Assembly: GCA_951804985.1 (NCBI GenBank)
Contig: OX638130.1
Span: 77,804,583-77,868,582, forward strand
DNA: 64,000 bases
Reading direction: 5' to 3'
Origin: Dryomyza anilis
Lineage: Eukaryota; Arthropoda; Insecta; Diptera; Dryomyzidae
The translations under genes were made by a program, and so were the position numbers. This document shows positions 21,876 to 32,651 of the stretch, piece by piece. The first letter of the stretch is position 1. The number at the start of each line of letters is the position of its first letter. Below the pieces are notes generated by a model that searched no databases, had not been told where the DNA came from, and saw only the letters and a list, made by a program, of their open reading frames with translations.

Positions 21876-23200
21876 TTGCGCAAGGATTCCAGAAAGCTTC
21901 TAAATAGGGCCCTAAGGAGCAACTTAGACTCTGACTGGTTTCTTTATCGAGCTAAGCAGAAAGAGTATAAGAAACGAATTCGTAAATCGAAAAGTGTTTC
22001 CTATAAAGACTTCTGCAGTAGCATCGAATCCTGCAGTGAGACTAGCAGATTGGTCAAGTTTCTTAAAAGAGACCGAACTGCTCGACTGGACTCACTGCGG
22101 AGACCTGATGGCTCGTATACTGAGTCTAAGACAGAGGCACTCAGTGTCCTAGTTGAGACTCACTTTCCGGGAAATCAAATCCACATGGGGCCACTTTGTA
22201 ATCCCAGCACTGGGGACTAATGTGACAAAACATGACTGGCAGGTTGCCAGATTGGTTGTATACGATGAAGCTATCCAATACGCAGTGGCCTCTTTTGATG
22301 GCTTCAAGTCACCTGGACCGGATGGCATCTACCCAGTCATGCTACAGGAAGGTATAACCCAATTGCTACCATGCCTAAAGAAGATCTTTAGAGCAAGTCT
22401 CGCATGGGCATACATTCCGACATCCTGGCGTTTAGTTAAAGTAGCCTTCATTCCTAAAGTTGGAAGAGAAGACTATTCCATAGCCAAGAGCTTCAGACCC
22501 ATTAGTGTGATGTCCTTCATACTAAAGTGTCTAGAAAGACTAGTTGAGCTGCACATCAGAAAAACATCGCTGTCAAGGTACCCACTATCATCAAGACAAC
22601 ATGCCTACCAACGTGGAAAATCCTGTGAAACAGCATTGCAACATCTGGGTCGAGCATGCTTTTCAGAGGAAGATGTACGTGATGGGCATATTTGTTGACA
22701 TCGAGGGTGCTTTTGATAATGCGACTTTTGATGGAATGTGTGACGCAGCTAGAAGGCATGGAATAGATGAAACATTGGTCAAATGGCAAAGGTCAATGCT
22801 AATGTTTAGGACCATCACTTCTGAGGCGGAGTGCGGTCAGTATATTATGGCAGGGGTGAATAGAGGTTGTCCTCAAGGAGGCGTTCTCTCCCCCCTGCTC
22901 TGGTGCGTGCTGGTTGACTCTCTAGTCAACGATCTTGATGGACCAGGTGTCTATTCCCAGGCCTATGCGGATGATGTTGCCATTCTTGCCACAGGCTTTT
23001 CCCTCAATGAGGTCTGTGTTAAAACACAAAACTCATTGAACCGAATTGACAGCTTAACTCTAGATATTAAACTACTTTGGACAAAACATGTTGAAAATAA
23101 AATTTCGCGAGCATTGAATGCCTTTTGGCAATGCAGAGGAATTTTTGGGAAGATATGGGGACTATCGCCGAGCAAAACCTTATGGATTTACACGCAATGA
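21876..23200 (+). pseudogene. LINE reverse transcriptase (LOA-like)
   Basis: The Arg/Lys-rich linker (21876-22220) leads to RT motifs in two overlapping frames: 'SPGPDGIYPVML', 'FRPISVMSFILKCLE' and 'SRQHAYQRGKSCETAL' in 22153-22698; then 'VDIEGAFDNATF', 'NRGCPQGGVLSPLLW' and catalytic YADD (22964-22975) in 22544-23200. After 'NSLNRIDSL' the reading jumps to 'LDIKLLWTKHVE', suggesting an in-frame deletion of part of the thumb. A frame change follows at 23200. Confidence 0.9.
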
Positions 23201-24443
23201 TAAGACCGATGATATCATATGCATCGGTAGTCTGGTGGAACAAGCTGTCGCGAAAATGCGTGACAACTAGTCTTGCCAAGATTCAGAGAACCGTGTGTCT
23301 GGGTGTTACGGGTGCCTTTCCCACTACACCTGGTCCAGCACTGAATGCAATCTTAAACCTACCACCACTTGACATCTTCATCAGAGGCGAAGCCATGAAA
23401 GGCTGCTGGAGACTAAAACGAGGTGGTTTCTGGTTTAATGTTCCCTGGAATATCTCTGACATTGCTCTTGACACTCCATTAGACACCTGTCTACTGGAGA
23501 TGCCCTCTGATGCAATGATAACAGAAATATTACCAAGGCGAAATTTTGAGGTCTGCCAACCTGACATTCAAGACTGGCTAACGCCTGACTGTGAGCCAGG
23601 TAGAGGGTCACACCGCATTTTCACAGACGGCTCCAGAACCGATCAGGGATCTGGTACTGGAGTGTTTGTGGAACCGGATGACCGCAGACTTCACTTCGCC
23701 TTAGGCGACAATGCCTCGGTATTTCAAGCCGAAGTCTATGCTATACTTATGGCTATGGACTACATTGCGGATAATAGATGGCAGAACAGGGCTATATCAG
23801 TTTGCAGCGATAGTCAGGCTGCTCTTATGGCTTTGAACAACCAGGTCATCACATCCAAAATTGTACGTCAATGCAGATCACGTCTCAATTGTGTTGGTAA
23901 ATACATACACTGAAACTGATTTGGGTGCCGGGCCATAAAGGAGTTTCGGGCAATGAAACATCTGACGAACTAGCACGTGCTGGATCTGAGGATAATCCAT
24001 TTGGACCAGAACCTGTGCTTGGACCACCTGCATCTACGGGAAAATTCGTCATCAGCTCTTGGGTCGCCTCCGCACACAAGAGCAGATGGCTGAATGGGAC
24101 GAAATGCAGATTCTCCAAGCTCTTGACACCGACGATAACCAAAAGATCGGCCTCGTTTCTACTTTCCTTAAGTAGAAAGGAGTGCAGAAAACTGACGGGA
24201 CTTCTAACGGGACACAACGCATGTGAAAAACACATGAACGCAATCGGCCTGGCCGAAAGCGCCTTATGTTCTGCCTGCTACGAAGAAACTGTCACCACAG
24301 AGCACTATCTCTGTGACTGTCCAGCATTTTCTAGAATTAGAAGGCAGATCTTTGGCACAGACGTGATGAGAGAGGATCAGCTTCACTCTCTATCACACAA
24401 TAGCCTTCTTAGATTCAATAATGAATCTAAGAAGTATCATTAA
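23125..24443 (+). pseudogene. LINE RNase H and carboxy-terminal domain
   Basis: 23125-23913 continues the thumb ('MIRPMISYASVVWWNKL') and enters RNase H: 'IFTDGSRTDQGSG' (first Asp), 'FQAEVYAILMAM' (Glu) and 'SVCSDSQAALMAL' (second Asp). The domain's last block, 'GHKGVSGNETSDELA', is in another frame starting 23925, so a frameshift splits RNase H. The carboxy end has a 'CSACYEETVTTEHYLCDC' zinc-like motif common to I/LOA/R1 LINEs. The reading ends at 24443, about 75 bases before the poly-A tail. Confidence 0.9.
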
Positions 24444-24537
24444 AAACCAGGGAACTGGGTCACAGCACAATGGATATAACCCTGTCTGAGTGCAGTGGCT
24501 CTATTTTTTATCCCACATTAAAAAAAAAAAAAAAATT

Positions 24538-25199
24538 TAATAATTGAAGTATATAAGAATGTATAACATTAAGATTTTTAGATTTCTATAGTAAAATTAT
24601 ATGTGCTGCTGAAAAAATTGCATTGCTATAAAAGTAATCAAATGGATTTGTATTTATTGTAGAATTTAAACAGTATCTTTGGTATACATACTTATCGTCT
24701 CTATAAATCCTTAAATCCTTGACTTGAGATTTTTTCGCGGATGAACCAAATCAGCCCGGCGATGCTATTATCAAAAAACTCTAAAAATAAATAATTTTTC
24801 ATCACGTGTTGAAACTTTCAATCCCAGAAAATATTATTTTCACTTTTACCATCACTAACTCCGTATCGACAAAAATCCATATCGTTAACTACAATTAACG
24901 ACAAATATTGTTAGGAGGAATTCCGTACACACCCAGTGTTACGTTCGTTCGTAATTAAGTACTCTTTCGTTCTCAAAAGTACGACATCCCTGACTAAAAT
25001 GTACGCCATTGGTTCAGATTTAGGCAGGGTTCGAAGATGTTTTTTTTTTCTCATCGCTCAATTTATATCCCTCACTAAAGATGAGAATTTTTGCTCACTA
25101 CTGATAAATATCTTTTTTCATCATTGATGAAAATAAATATATCGCTCAATGATCAAAATAATACTCATCTTCAAAAGTACTCATCATTGATGATGAAAA
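24538..25199. other. Non-coding block segment, copy 2
   Basis: Counterpart of 4493-5144, resuming after the LINE. No gene. It ends in CTCATC/GATGA-rich sequence that leads into the foldback arm. Confidence 0.55.
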
Positions 25200-25491
25200 T
25201 AATTTGTATCTTCAATTTTTCTCATCAAAAAAGCAGAACGTAGCGAATTCTCATCATTTGAAAATGAAAATAAATGATGAGAAAAGATGAAAAAAATGAT
25301 GAGAAAAAAGATGAGAAAATATGAAAAAAATGATGAGAAAAATTATGAGAAAATGATGAGACAAATGATGATAAAATGATTAGAAAAATATGAGGACAAA
25401 TGAGATAATGGACACATCCGATTGCTTCTGAATGTTATGTAAGCAATGGTTTCGACATCTCCATTGAAAGATGAGGTGCTCCTGGACATAG
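25200..25491. repeat. Foldback left arm, block 2 (outer part)
   Basis: TAATTTGTATCTTCAATTTT at the start is matched by the reverse complement at the end of the right arm (about 30275-30295). ATGATGAGAAA-rich DNA, GGACACATCCGATTGC and one partial 105-bp repeat follow, ending CTCCTGGACAT, where env sequence of the errantivirus remnant begins. Confidence 0.75.
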
Positions 25492-25984
25492 AACAAAGAA
25501 ATTACACTATGCAAACGTCCAGGAACCATGCTAACAACTAGCAACACACTATGTGAAGTCGCGCTTATTCAACACAGAACAGATATTAAAGATACCTGTG
25601 AACATGCATATTAATGCTGATATTAATAATAATAATAGCAGCATATGTATTATACATACATTACTACTCCACAATTAAAAATAAAGCAACAATAAAAGCC
25701 GATGAATTTAATACAAATAAATCACCAATAGCAACAATAGATGTAGAAGCGGCTAAGGAAAACCTTGAAATGGTGTCAAATACATTTCTCAGCAAGAAAT
25801 CGCCACTCGAAAAAATCGGGTCATTGCGGAAATCAACAACGCAGAAACCAAACACCACAACACCGAAGTCACATGAAATAGAAGCCAATACGTCAGAAAC
25901 AACAACAACGCATCGAACTACTACCGCAGAACAGCAGCAGTCAGCAACGAAAACATCGGGACCAGGTTTTTATTATATATAACT
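25492..25984 (+). pseudogene. env fragment of the remnant, with full tail
   Basis: The open frame 25614-25982 begins in the membrane segment 'LILIIIIAAYVLYIHYY' and runs on into a Thr/Ser/Gln-rich cytoplasmic tail of about 95 residues, ending with 'GPGFYYI' and TAA. Copy 1 lacks most of this tail. The upstream part is joined to it across an internal deletion at about 25604. Confidence 0.8.
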
Positions 25985-26225
25985 GAAAATTACAACCCTT
26001 AATTTACTAATATCCATTAAATATTATATAAGTAAAGATCATAACTTCATAACTAATTCAACTTAACGTAATTTATACCACATAAAACAATGTAAAAAGA
26101 AAAAACTATTATTCTTTTTAATAATAATTTTCTCTTCAGAAATAATTAAAATAATACAAAAGAAAAAAAACTATTATTCTTCTTAATAATAATATATTTT
26201 TTTTCTTTCAATAAGGGGGGAGGTA

Positions 26226-26834
26226 TGTTGTGTATCATAATCGTAGAGTTCACAGCTTACATATGATCCACTGTTGTGTATCATAATCATGGAACTTACA
26301 GCGTGCTTATGATCCACAATGTAACATAACCAGTATATTTTTGTTTATGGCATACTTTAAGGGTTAAGCATTATGCATGTTAAACACAAACAGCATTTAA
26401 TTGTCTTGGCGCACACCGCTTAACATAGCACAGGTATATACGCCCACGTTAAATAGGTCACTCAGATCACACAAATAAATCCTGACTTAGTTATTTTAGA
26501 ATGATGAAAGTACTCAATTTATTGTGAAATTATAAATACGCTGACTAAGTTATTTTAGCATGATGAAATTACTCAATTTATTGTGAAATTATAAGAATAC
26601 GAGGTGTTAAGTAGAAGTTAAGTATAGACTAAGAATCAATTGTTTTCGATAAGCTGCAAGTGTCTACAAATAAATGTTAAGTATAAGTGCAACCAACTTT
26701 TAAAGCGAAATAAAGTGTCTTAAAGTAAAAAAGACCCGGTTGTTTTAAATAATATAAAGAAAGTAAAAAGGACTCAGTAAGTGCAAATAGGATCAAGTTA
26801 AAGTCCTAGTAGAAGGACCTAAAAACATACAACA
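26226..26834 (+). repeat. 3' LTR of the errantivirus remnant
   Basis: 609 bp, TGTTGTGTATC to ACAACA, preceded by a GGGGGGAGG tract. It has the segment missing from the 3' LTR of copy 1, so that loss happened only in copy 1 after the blocks separated. Confidence 0.9.
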
Positions 26835-27375
26835 CTGAACATGTTCATGATGACCTCAGACAACATTTTTTTTTTTCATTACTTTTTTAAATGTTATAAA
26901 AATGATTCTGGACATGTCCAATGGAAGATGAGGTACTCCTGGACATGTCCATGATGACCTTGGACAAAAAAAATTTTTATTTGTCATTATTTATTGAAAT
27001 GTTATAAAAATGATTTTGGACGTGTCCACTGGAGGATGAGGTGCTCCTGGACATTTCCATGATGACCTCGGACCAATTTTTTTTTCATTATTTTTGGAAA
27101 TGTTTTAAAAATGATTTTGGCATGTCCACTGGAGGATGAGGTGCTCCTGGACATGTCCATGATGACCTCTGACAAACATTTTTTTTTCATTATTTTTTTA
27201 AATGTTATAAAAATGATTTTGGACATATCCACTGGAGGATGAGGTGCTCCATGATGACCTTAGACAAATTTTTAAAATGTAAAAATGTTTTGAAATATCA
27301 CAAAAAATGATTTTGGACATGTCAATTGAAGGATGAGGTGCTCCTGGACATGTCCAGGATGACCACTTCATGTGG
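26835..27375 (-). repeat. Foldback left arm, block 2: 105-bp tandem repeats
   Basis: About five imperfect units in the same orientation as 15823-16262. The minus-strand frame 27232-27002 reads the repeat ('MDMSRSTSSSSGH' cycle) and is not taken as a gene. Confidence 0.85.
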
Positions 27376-27811
27376 GCGGAATCGCCTTCAAAAGACCAAA
27401 AAGGTAGAAAAGATCATAAAGATCGAAAAGATCAAAAAGATCGAAAAGATCTAAAAGATCGAAAAGATCAAAAAGATCGAAAAGATCAAATTGATCGAAA
27501 AGATCAAAAAGATCGAAAAGATCGAAAAGATCAAAAAGATCGAAAAGATCAAAAAGATCGAAATGACTTAAAATGATTTTGGACATGTACACTGGAGAAT
27601 GGATGATGTCCAGGATTAAAAAGATCGAAAAGATCTAAAAGATCGAAAAAATCGAAAAGATCAAAAAGATCAAATAGATCAAATAGATCGAAAAGATGAA
27701 AAAGATCGAAAAGATCGGAAAGATCGAAAAGATCAAAAAGATCGAAATGACTTAAAATGATTTTGGACATGTATACTGGAGAATGGATGAGGTAGTCATG
27801 GACATGTGTAG
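27376..27811. repeat. Two 10-bp GATC arrays, block 2
   Basis: Arrays of GATCGAAAA/GATCAAAAA units at about 27405-27565 and 27618-27750, separated by one GGACATGTACACTGG segment. Block 1 has three arrays, so array number changed after duplication. The plus strand reads Lys-Asp-Arg/Gln cycles. Confidence 0.85.
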
Positions 27812-28481
27812 GATGACCTTGGACAATATTTTTCATATTTTTTTGAAATGTCGTTAAAATGGTTTTGAATAAGACCACTAAAAGATGACATGGCATTAAA
27901 GTTTTTTGACATCTTTAATTTTTTCAACACTATGGACACGCGTACGGGTAGTATTGAATGTGTAAATACATATGTCGGTATTTGCTGTGAGTATCGATAA
28001 CACCGTAATAATGTAGGTTAAGTAATATATAACTTATTATGTTGAAAGGTAAAAATCTCTAACCGCAAAGGTCAATACAGTTTATACCGTAATAACGAAG
28101 CATAATCAATATAATATAAAATGTTCAGGTATATTAACTGTAAAAAAATTGTAACCAAAAAAAGCGAAGCGAGGCCGTAATAAAATTATTTTTCGAATAG
28201 GTATAAATCGTATAGGGTATTATTTAGAAGAATGAATACAGTACGAAATAACATCCTTAGGTCAAACGATTTTATTACAGCTTAATTTGTGCAAACTAGG
28301 TATTGTGAATAATAAAAATATTTCAAATTTTCAAATGGCTTAGAATAACTCATTAATGGTATACGTACTTTTTAATAAAATTTTAATTTCTATAAATACC
28401 TCCGTAAAAATGATATAAATAAGTCTATTGTTTAACATCATTGCCGAAAATCACTATAATTGCGATTCTCTATCTTAAAAA

Positions 28482-28595
28482 ATGGGAAGAAATAAAAAAT
28501 TTGATGTTTCAACTTTTGTGTGTTTGGATGAGGATAAAAATAATGCTAGAGGTTCAACATATTTAACTGAATCTCATAAGCATAATTTAAAATAA
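28482..28595 (+). pseudogene. Short amino-terminal frame of the hAT remnant, block 2
   Basis: 37 codons ('MGRNKKFDVSTFVCLDEDK' start) ending TAA. It is followed by TTAATTTCAG, which could act as a splice acceptor for 28632 onward. No BED finger or other domain is visible. Confidence 0.4.
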
Positions 28596-28637
28596 TTTTC
28601 ATGCAAAAAATGACGTATTCTTTAATTTCAGGATCAT

Positions 28638-29078
28638 TTGATGACCATTATTAAATTAATAAATGAATTTAATCCAAGATCAGTGAGTAAACAAATATTA
28701 CCAGAAACCTCCCCATCGACATCAAAGCCAGAAGGCAGATATAGCAAACTAGAAGAGAAACTTTCAGCTGAAACACCATCAACGTGCGAAAACGAGAATA
28801 TAAGACAAATATCAGAAAACCATCAATACGTCGATAGACTGCCAATTCAAAGTGACGTACTAGTATACTGGAAATATATATATTACAAAGAAAATTCTTT
28901 AGGATATATAGCTGATATTGCATTGTCTGTTCCAGCTACGCAAGTTTCCGTTGAACGGTCTTTTAGTGCATTACCTATAATACATACTAGGTTAAGAAAT
29001 AAATTAAGTAGGGATAATTTAGAAAAGTTATTATTAGTAAAATTAAATCATAATAATGTTAAACAGTTACATTTTTAA
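28638..29078 (+). pseudogene. hAT transposase carboxy-terminal (dimerisation) fragment
   Basis: 146 residues. The last 60 carry the hAT dimerisation-domain pattern: 'GYIADIALSVPATQVSVERS', then 'HTRLRNKLSRDNLEKLLLVK' as the final helices. In hAT transposases this domain forms the multimer interface and supplies the last catalytic Glu/Trp context. The first half is Ser/Thr/Glu-rich and unrecognised. The ATG is probably internal to a spliced reading after the TTTCAG at about 28631. Confidence 0.8.
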
Positions 29079-29170
29079 TAAAAAAAATTCGTTAACAATA
29101 CAAATGTATATATGTATTTTCATTTAAACAATATCAGATATTCATCGAACAAAAACAACCCAAAAATAAA

Positions 29171-30300
29171 AATGTCCTTGGTCATCATGCCCGCAGACAT
29201 GCCCGTGAGCACCTCATCCATTCTCCAGTATACATGTCCAAAATCATTTTTATAACATTTCAAAAAATAATGTAAAATACAAATTTTTTGTCCAAGGTCA
29301 TCATGGACATGTCCAGGAGCACCTCATCCTCCAGTGGACATGTCCAAAATCATTTTCATAACATTTCAAAAAATAATGAATAAAAAATGTTGTCCAAGGT
29401 CATCATGAACATGTCCAGCAGCACCTCATCCTCCAGTGGACATGTCCAAAATCATTTTTATATTATTTCAAAAAATATTTAACAAAAAAAAAATGCTGTC
29501 CAAGGTCATCATGGACATGTCCAGGAGAACCTCATCCTCCAGTGGACATGTCCAAAATCATTTTTATAACATTTCAAAATATAATGAAAAAAGTTTTGTT
29601 TTTTGTCCAAGGTCATCATGGACATGTCCAGGAGCACCTCATCCTCCAGTGGACATGTCCAAAATCATTTTCATAACATTTCAAAAAATAATGAAAAAAA
29701 AATGTCCAGGAGTACCTCATCCTCCAGTGGACATGTCCAAAATCATGTTTATAACATTTCAAAAAATAATGAAAAAAATTTTGTTTTTCGTCCGATGTCA
29801 TCATGGACATGACCAGGAGCACCTCATCCTCCAGTGGACATGTCCAAAATCATTTTTATAACATTTCAAAAAATAATGAAAAAAATATTGTTTTTTGTCC
29901 GAGGTCATCATGGACATGTCCAGGAGCACCTCATCCTCCAGTGGACATGTCCAAAATCATTTTTATAACATTTCAAAAAATAATGAAAAAAAAAAATGTG
30001 TCCAAGACATGTCCAGCAGCACCTCATCTTTCAATCGACATGTCGAAACCATTGCATACATATCATTCAGCAGCAATCGGATGTGTCCATTCTCACATTT
30101 TTCCTCATTTTTCTAATCATTTTATCATCATTTGTCTCATCCTTTTTCTCATAATTTTTTTCATCTTTTCTCATATTTTTTTCTCATTTTTTTCATCTTT
30201 TCTCGTCATTTATTTTCATCTTAAATTGATAAAAATTCACTACGGTCTACTTTTTCTCATCATTCAATGATGATAAAAATTGAAGATACAAATTACTTTT
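29171..30300 (+). repeat. Foldback right arm, block 2 (complete)
   Basis: Eight or nine units of a 102-107-bp repeat (one shortened to 78 bp), measured from successive CCAGTGGACATG landmarks at 29331, 29433, 29539, 29646, 29724, 29831 and 29938. Then come a GGATGTGTCC stretch and CTCATC/TTTTCATC-rich sequence ending AATTGAAGATACAAATTA. It mirrors the left arm base for base in order. Frames of up to 155 codons run through the array because most units keep frame over short distances. Confidence 0.88.
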
Positions 30301-30782
30301 ATTTTAAATATTTCATATTTTTCAATGTCTTCAACAAAAAACCTGGGTAAAGTGGAACATGGAGGTTGTGTGTAATTGCAATTTTTGACCATGTTTTTGC
30401 ATAAAAAATTAAAGCAATGTCAAGTGCTTCTCAAAATTATCGAATATTGTAAATCTTTTGAAATAAAAACTAGTTTGGAAATAAGCCAACATTGTTTATA
30501 TGGTGCTAAATTATGTTCAAATTGTGATTTTGGGGTAAAGTAAGAATCATTTTCTTGGGTATAGTGGGAAACGTAATTTAAGCAACAAATGTAATGTTAG
30601 TGCAAATATTGTGTTATATGAATTATTTAATTAATTTTGAAAATAATAAACTTCAATCGTGACCACAAACCAATGAAAAGCAACATTTTGACTTCACCTG
30701 AGATATGATCTGAATTGCAAAAGTGAGCCGAAAAGCGAACCTTAAACTAAGCAACAAGAATACTTACTAACTTAAATGGCCC
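30301..30782. other. Unassigned AT-rich DNA
   Basis: No open frame, repeat or motif recognised. Confidence 0.4.
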
Positions 30783-31490
30783 TTACAACCGTGGGTCGGT
30801 TTTGGCCGTTGAGATGAAGCCGCCCCAGTCGGATCTGCTTTGCGCGCGCTGACGCCAGTTAGAAATACCAAGCGTTGCCAGGTTGTCCTCAACTTGGTCA
30901 TTCCAACGCAGATTTGGACGCCCTCTGTCCACCTTCGAGTTTCGATTCAAGCACCTTCTTGGCTGGAGTTTTTTCATCCATTCGTTCGACATGACCTCGC
31001 CAGCGAAGCCGCTGGATGATGATGCTCTTGACTATGTCAATGTCGTCGAATAACTCATACAGCTCGTGGTTCATCCTGATTCGGTACTCGTTAGCAAAGC
31101 AGATAGGGCCTAAGATTTTACGGAGAATCTTTCTCTCGAACGCTCCCAGTACTCTCTCATCGGTGGAGGCCAGCGTCCATGTCCGCACTATAAAGTAGGA
31201 CGGGCATGACGAGTGACTTGTAGAGTGTTATTTTTATCCGGCGAGAGAGGGCTCTACTTCTCAATTGCCTACTGAGCCCAAAGTAGCACCTGTTGGCAAG
31301 AGTTATTCTCCGTTTGATCTCCAGGCTGACGTCGTTGTTGCTGTTTAATATGGATCCCAGATAGACGAAGTCCTTCACAATGTCGACGATGGGCTTCAGT
31401 CTTTCACATAATACGCTCGATAGAACCTTGTATGCGATATTGAGTAGGCTGATCCCACGGTAGAACACGGCAACAAGAATACATCTGTAA
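30783..31490 (-). mobile_element. RTE-type LINE relic
   Basis: Minus-strand readings in three frames resemble an RTE-type LINE. 'YRGISLLNIAYKVLSSVL' (RT amino-terminal region, near 31430) is followed after a deletion by 'FVYLGSILNSNNDVSLEIKR' and 'YKSLVMPVLLYSA' (post-RT region). Then come 'AFERKILRKILGPI' and 'IQRLRWRGHVERMDE', and the end 'GRPNLRWNDQVEDNLATLGI'. The RT catalytic core is missing, joined out between about 31385 and 31400. It is clearly a dead copy. Clade assignment is from these motifs by eye. Confidence 0.8.
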
Positions 31491-32651
31491 ATATTCTTAA
31501 GCTTTATAAGAATAAGAAAAATTTTGTACAATTTCCATCCAAAGAAAGTAAATTTCAACAATTCAGTTAACTGCAATATCTGCAAACTGTATACTTAAAA
31601 TGTACAAACATGACGACCAGCAACACCACATCGCAACAACAACGAGTTTTTTTTGTGGTACAAAAAAAAGACCCGCCAAAAATTCTATCATAAGCTTGGA
31701 TGCTGATTTATTCGCATTTTTTTTGATGTTGAACTTTCAAACTAATCAGCAGATTTGTGAAACAAAAAGCAATAGCTAAATGAGGTACACTGTGAAAATT
31801 TTCATATATTATGTATTATTTTTTGTATTATAAGTGGAACATAGAATTTAACTTAAGAAAAACTTCATTATTGTAAAATTAATAAAAAAAATATGTATAA
31901 AAGTAAAACAAAAATAATAATGTGAATAGCATAGTGCATATGCACAATCGATGTACCAACTAGCGTAGCGAAGTAAGGAGAAAAAAATGGTTTTGTCTAT
32001 TTTATCTTTTTGAAGCGACTTTTGAAGCACTTTTGAAGCTATTTACCGCTTCAAAAGTGTTTCACAAACCTTATTTTTAAGATGCTTATATTCATTAGCC
32101 TTGAAAATAAAAAATAAAAAAAATAAAAAACACACATCTTCATTAATGCACGCTTTCCATTGTTACTTGTTGTTCAATATTTAGTAATATCGTGAATTCT
32201 TTTGAATTTCACTAAAACCTTAAAAACATAATAATAAAATGCCGTTCTTGCAGTATTAGTCTTGCACTTGCTCTTGTTCTTGCAAGAAAATCTCGATCTT
32301 GTTCTTGCAAAAAATGCAGGAACAAGATATATTTGATCATCACTACAATAAATAAAAAACCAATATCATTAAAATTTGAATCATTTTTTAACAAAAAAAT
32401 TGTGCTTGGAATCGCTGGTGTTTTGTTGTTAATTCGATTAGCCGCTACACAAATTAATGAAAAAAATGAAACAAATTATATACCAAAGACCGTTGTTTCT
32501 CTCAACAAAAAAAAAAATGTGGATATTTTTGTACAACAAGAAATTTTTATTTCGGTAACTCCAAATTATAATAAATGACATTAGAACATGCCTTGTATTT
32601 AAGATCTTTTATATAAAATAAAATATTTTTTTCTGTTTCCTTTTATACTTT
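31491..32651. other. Unassigned AT-rich DNA
   Basis: No supported gene. Local features are a TTTTGAAGC repeat with a reverse match (about 32010-32065: GACTTTTGAAGCACTTTTGAAGC...GCTTCAAAAGTG) and a CTTGTTCTTGCAAGAA-rich patch (32245-32330). Short frames here have no motif. Confidence 0.4.

Larger units (their letters stand above)
20932..24537 (+). mobile_element. LOA-like LINE with RNase H, inserted in block 2
   Basis: Domains in order: endonuclease, linker, RT, RNase H and a carboxy-terminal Cys/His motif, then a poly-A tail (24520-24535). It is flanked by TAATAAT at 20925-20931 and 24538-24544; the single TAATAAT at 4493-4499 in block 1 is the empty site. It probably contains most of ORF2 but no ORF1, so it is 5' truncated. 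Frameshifts and an internal RT deletion make it inactive. Assignment to LOA (Bilbo/Baggins-like) rests on RT style plus an RNase H domain and is inference; I or R1-type relatives are alternatives. Confidence 0.9.
25492..26834 (+). mobile_element. Errantivirus remnant, block 2
   Basis: Contains an env piece equal to about 14282-14395 of copy 1, a second env piece starting at the membrane segment (about 14865 of copy 1), the complete cytoplasmic tail and 3' UTR, and the 3' LTR. Everything 5' of mid-env is missing, as is about 470 bases inside env. The LTR ends ACAACA followed by CTGA, at the same position of the host repeat as in copy 1, so both derive from one insertion that predates the block duplication. 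Confidence 0.88.
27812..29170 (+). mobile_element. hAT-type transposon remnant, block 2
   Basis: Better preserved than block 1: a leader-like region, the 37-codon frame 28482-28595, and the carboxy-terminal frame 28638-29078, followed by about 90 bases of 3' sequence. The DDE core is absent, so it is an internally deleted, non-autonomous hAT. Its position between inverted arms suggests it is the centre of the foldback-like element or an insertion into it. Confidence 0.75.
18500..30300. repeat. Tandem composite block, copy 2
   Basis: Begins GTCGGCTGAGAATTATG as at 1866 and follows copy 1 module by module. It differs by a 3.6-kb LINE insertion at 20932-24537, by loss of about 9 kb of the errantivirus, by one fewer GATC array, and by retaining a longer hAT 3' end and a full-length foldback right arm. 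Confidence 0.85.

Noticed and set aside
29436..30270. Secreted-like repeat protein in the 105-bp array
   Set aside because: The frame follows the satellite unit, shifts between units, and appears on both strands in mirrored arms.
25200..30300. Polinton/Maverick or Helitron as explanation for the large block
   Set aside because: No polymerase, ATPase, capsid, Rep or helicase reading; arms are satellite-like inverted repeats and the only transposase trace is hAT.
1866..30300. Recent exact duplication from misassembly only
   Set aside because: The two blocks differ by insertions, deletions and substitutions with defined ends, so a simple duplicate contig is unlikely; allelic copies joined in assembly are not excluded.
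32333..32578. 81-codon plus-strand frame
   Set aside because: No recognisable motif, in AT-rich DNA; not supported as a gene.
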